From: Pseudomonadota bacterium
Lineage (GTDB): Bacteria; Pseudomonadota; Gammaproteobacteria; Burkholderiales; Rhodocyclaceae
Length of the DNA stretch: 7,797 nucleotides
Direction: 5' to 3'
Assembly: GCA_023459095.1 (NCBI GenBank)
Contig: JAEWVQ010000302.1
Span: forward strand, 1-7,797
The translations under genes and the position numbers were made by a program. This document shows, piece by piece, positions 5,669-7,797 of this stretch. The notes below the pieces were generated by a model. That model was given only the letters and a program-made list of their open reading frames with translations. It ran no database searches and was not told the DNA's origin. Numbering within the stretch: position 1 is the first letter of the stretch; each line of letters begins with the position of its first letter.

Positions 5669-7602
5669 TGGCGCGGCCGACTGCGCCCGCACGCTGGTCG
5701 GGCGTGCTCGCTGCGCTGCTCGCCCTGGCGGGCTTCGGGCTCGTGATGCATGCCAGTTTTCCGGGGTATCTGAATGCGGATACCGTTGTCCAGCTGACCC
5801 AGATTCTGACCGGGAGGTTGGGCGACTGGCATTCGCCGTTCATCGCCCTCGTCTGGTCCGCCCTGCTCCAACTGTTTCCCGGGCCGGTGGGTTTCATCGT
5901 CTTCGACAACTTGCTGATCTGGGGGGCGCTTGCGCTCCTCGCCGCGGGCCTGGCGCGAGTGACCGGAGGCTGGGGACTCGCGGTGCTCGCCGTGCCGCTG
6001 TTGCCCGGTGCATTCAACTTTCTCGGCCACGTGCACAAGGATGCGATGCTCGTGGCCTGGCTGCTGGCGGCGTTCGCCTGCGCCTTCCGCAGCCATGACC
6101 CGGCGGCTGGGCGAGGGCGGACCGGCTGGCTGGTGCTGGCCAACCTGTTCGCCCTGGCCGCCTTTCTGACGCGCTCGAACGCGATCTTCGCGATCGTGCC
6201 CCTGCTGCTCTACGCCAACCTGGGTCTGGGGTGGTGGCGCAGCGTATGGGTGAGCGCCGCACTGCTGGTGTTGATGCCGGTGGTGCAGACGGTGCAGAAC
6301 CGGGCGCTCGTCACCGACTCCCAGCACCCCGGCGACAGCATCAAGACCTTCCATCTGCTCGCACTGTCGTATTTCGAAGGACGGAATCTGTTCCCCGGCG
6401 AATGGTCGGCGGAGGCTTCGCGCGCCATCGTCGATTCGTGCTATTCCCCGGTGCAGTGGGATGTCGCCGCATCCTGGGGGCAGTGCGCCTTCATCTATCA
6501 CGGCCTGCGTAGCCAGGGCCTGTGGGGCAGCCCTGCGATGACACGGGCCTGGCTCGGTGCGCTGGCGGCGAATCCGCTCGCCGCCTATTCGGCAATGGCG
6601 GCGACCTTCCGCCGCAGCATGCACGATCCGAACTCGCGCAACATGCTTTACCCGCCACCGAAGTCCGAACTGGTGCCTTGGGAAGTGGCGCCCCCCCTGC
6701 GCGCGACCACCGCGGCGGCGCAGGACTATGCGCGCTCCGAGTTCAACGACCGCTATGGGCGGCCGTGGCTGTTCGCGGTCGCGCTCGCGCTCGGTGCGGT
6801 GGTGGTGTTCGCCCTGCGGTTGGCGGCGACGCGGCTCGGGCTGTTCGCGCTGGCGGTGATCGCCTCCGGAACGATCTATTTACTCACCTACTTTCCGCTC
6901 AACGTGTCGGCGGAGTTCCGCTATTTCTATTGGAGCGCCTTCGCCGCCTACCTGGGGTTGGCCGCCAGCTTGCTGGCGTGGCGGGCGCGTCGCCGCGCGG
7001 CGGCGGAGGCGGCGGCGCCGCTGCCGGGCTGGTTGCGGCTGGGCGTGTGTGCGGCGGTGGCCGCGATGCTCGCGCTGGTGTTCTCGCCTTTCAAGCTGCC
7101 TTTGGAGAAGCGGGGGATCGTGCTGACGCCGCTCGGCGACGGTGCGGTCACCGTGACCCAGTTGAGCACGATGTCGATCCCGCTGTGGATGGGGGTGAGG
7201 ATCGAGGGCTGGATCGAGGCCCCGGACTGGCGGCGCGAGGGGGCGGCCTTGCGTGCCGAGGGGTTGGCGCCGCCGCTGATCGCGCGCATCGAGAATCTGC
7301 ACCACATGATCCGGCTGCGCCTGCGGACCGGGCCCGACGGCGGGCGCGTGCGCGTGGAGGAGGGCGCTTTCGTGAGGGTGGTCGATACCCGTGCGGCGGA
7401 AGCCGGCGAATACGTCCTCGACCTGCTGCCGCAAGGTGCGCTGGCCACCGGTACACGCCATGCCTCCTGGCTGGCCCCGGCGCGCGCAGGGCTGTGGTTC
7501 GTGGTGCTGACCGCGCTGCTGCTCCGGCTGTCGCGGCCCGGTCGGGAGACGCAATTGAAACGTGCCGCACGAGTGAGCATGGTGCGCCCGATAAGCGGGT
7601 AA
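5656..7602 (+). CDS. Polytopic GT-C-type membrane glycosyltransferase (Gtr system third component), putative
   Basis: A 648-residue protein with about 12-13 membrane helices. The first large outside loop holds NADTVVQ (D42) and GDWHSP (57-61), and GHVHKDA follows at 124-130. Acidic residues in the first loop are characteristic of GT-C enzymes that use lipid-phosphate sugars. A large non-membrane region spans about 213-368. After a helix near 461-478 comes a soluble, probably beta-rich domain (about 485-608), then one last helix (611-625). It is coupled to GtrB- and GtrA-like genes, so its likely job is to transfer the sugar from the carrier to a glycan or protein in the periplasm. Start 5656 is preceded by AGGGG at 6 bases; an alternative ATG at 5668 overlaps the gtrA stop as TGATG but lacks a ribosome binding site. 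I do not recognise a named member, so substrate and acceptor are unknown. Overlap with gtrA supports co-expression. Confidence 0.8.
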   Translation: MLQVMARPTAPARWSGVLAALLALAGFGLVMHASFPGYLNADTVVQLTQILTGRLGDWHSPFIALVWSALLQLFPGPVGFIVFDNLLIWGALALLAAGLARVTGGWGLAVLAVPLLPGAFNFLGHVHKDAMLVAWLLAAFACAFRSHDPAAGRGRTGWLVLANLFALAAFLTRSNAIFAIVPLLLYANLGLGWWRSVWVSAALLVLMPVVQTVQNRALVTDSQHPGDSIKTFHLLALSYFEGRNLFPGEWSAEASRAIVDSCYSPVQWDVAASWGQCAFIYHGLRSQGLWGSPAMTRAWLGALAANPLAAYSAMAATFRRSMHDPNSRNMLYPPPKSELVPWEVAPPLRATTAAAQDYARSEFNDRYGRPWLFAVALALGAVVVFALRLAATRLGLFALAVIASGTIYLLTYFPLNVSAEFRYFYWSAFAAYLGLAASLLAWRARRRAAAEAAAPLPGWLRLGVCAAVAAMLALVFSPFKLPLEKRGIVLTPLGDGAVTVTQLSTMSIPLWMGVRIEGWIEAPDWRREGAALRAEGLAPPLIARIENLHHMIRLRLRTGPDGGRVRVEEGAFVRVVDTRAAEAGEYVLDLLPQGALATGTRHASWLAPARAGLWFVVLTALLLRLSRPGRETQLKRAARVSMVRPISG

Positions 7603-7647
7603 ACTTCCGCCCTTGACCTTCCCGCCGTGCGCTTGCGCAGCCCGTTG

Positions 7648-7797
7648 ATGAACATCGAACCCATCCTGACCGACGCTCCGGCCCCCGCCGCGGTCCGCCC
7701 CCGTCTGGGCGAGTTGCTGGTGCGCCACGCCCGCCTGGCGCCGCGCGATCTGGATCAGGCACTGGCGGCGCAGCAGGAGATCGGCGACCTGATCGGC
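7648..7797 (+). CDS. gspE: GspE/PilB-type secretion ATPase, N-terminal fragment (cut by window end)
   Basis: Fifty codons are visible before the window ends. After a short Pro/Ala-rich lead, residues 19-50 carry the pattern LGELLVRHARLAPRDLDQAL followed by a Gln-rich stretch and IGDLIG. This is the start of the N-terminal (MshEN/GSPII_E type) domain of type II secretion and type IV pilus assembly ATPases. I favour GspE over PilB, but the catalytic region is outside the window. ATG 7648 and an in-frame GTG at 7627 are both possible; neither has a good Shine-Dalgarno. TAAACT at 7600-7605 could be a -10 box overlapping the end of the previous gene, though no -35 is clear, so the gene may be transcribed on its own. 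If it is GspE, the secretion system could export the protease on the left, but that link is speculative. Confidence 0.65.
   Translation, partial: MNIEPILTDAPAPAAVRPRLGELLVRHARLAPRDLDQALAAQQEIGDLIG

Overview
This window is a GC-rich (roughly 70 %) Gram-negative chromosomal segment carrying seven protein genes in two divergent blocks. The last gene begins like a type II secretion/type IV pilus ATPase. Together with the codon use and gene families, this suggests a high-GC betaproteobacterium (for example Rhodocyclales such as Thauera or Azoarcus), with Xanthomonadales-like gammaproteobacteria as an alternative. No mobile element, tRNA, rRNA or CRISPR array was seen.

Minus-strand block (3855 down to 38). 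A family 2 glycosyltransferase of the rhamnosyltransferase type (3855-2884) is followed by a candidate promoter with a perfect TATAAT. Next come two tightly coupled genes for exported proteins: a 165-residue protein with a signal peptide (2780-2283) and, one base later, a 747-residue multidomain serine protease (2281-38). The protease resembles Achromobacter protease I (lysyl endopeptidase), followed by an InlB-B-repeat-like domain and a four-cysteine C-terminal domain. The small protein is a free-standing copy of that C-terminal domain. I do not recognise this domain, and the pair is the best candidate here for an undescribed system.

Intergenic centre (3856-4266). About 410 bases separate the divergent blocks. 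They contain several inverted repeats and a candidate -10 box for the rightward operon, which would give a leader of nearly 290 nt.

Plus-strand block (4267-7602). Three overlapping or nearly touching genes encode a polyprenyl-phosphate glycosyltransferase with two C-terminal membrane helices, a GtrA-family four-helix membrane protein, and a large polytopic GT-C-type membrane protein with a periplasmic C-terminal domain. This has the logic of a three-component Gtr system: a sugar is loaded on a lipid carrier, the carrier is translocated, and the sugar is transferred outside the cytoplasm. The acceptor glycan or protein cannot be read from the sequence.

Right edge. The first 50 codons of a GspE/PilB-type secretion ATPase start at 7648 and run off the window.
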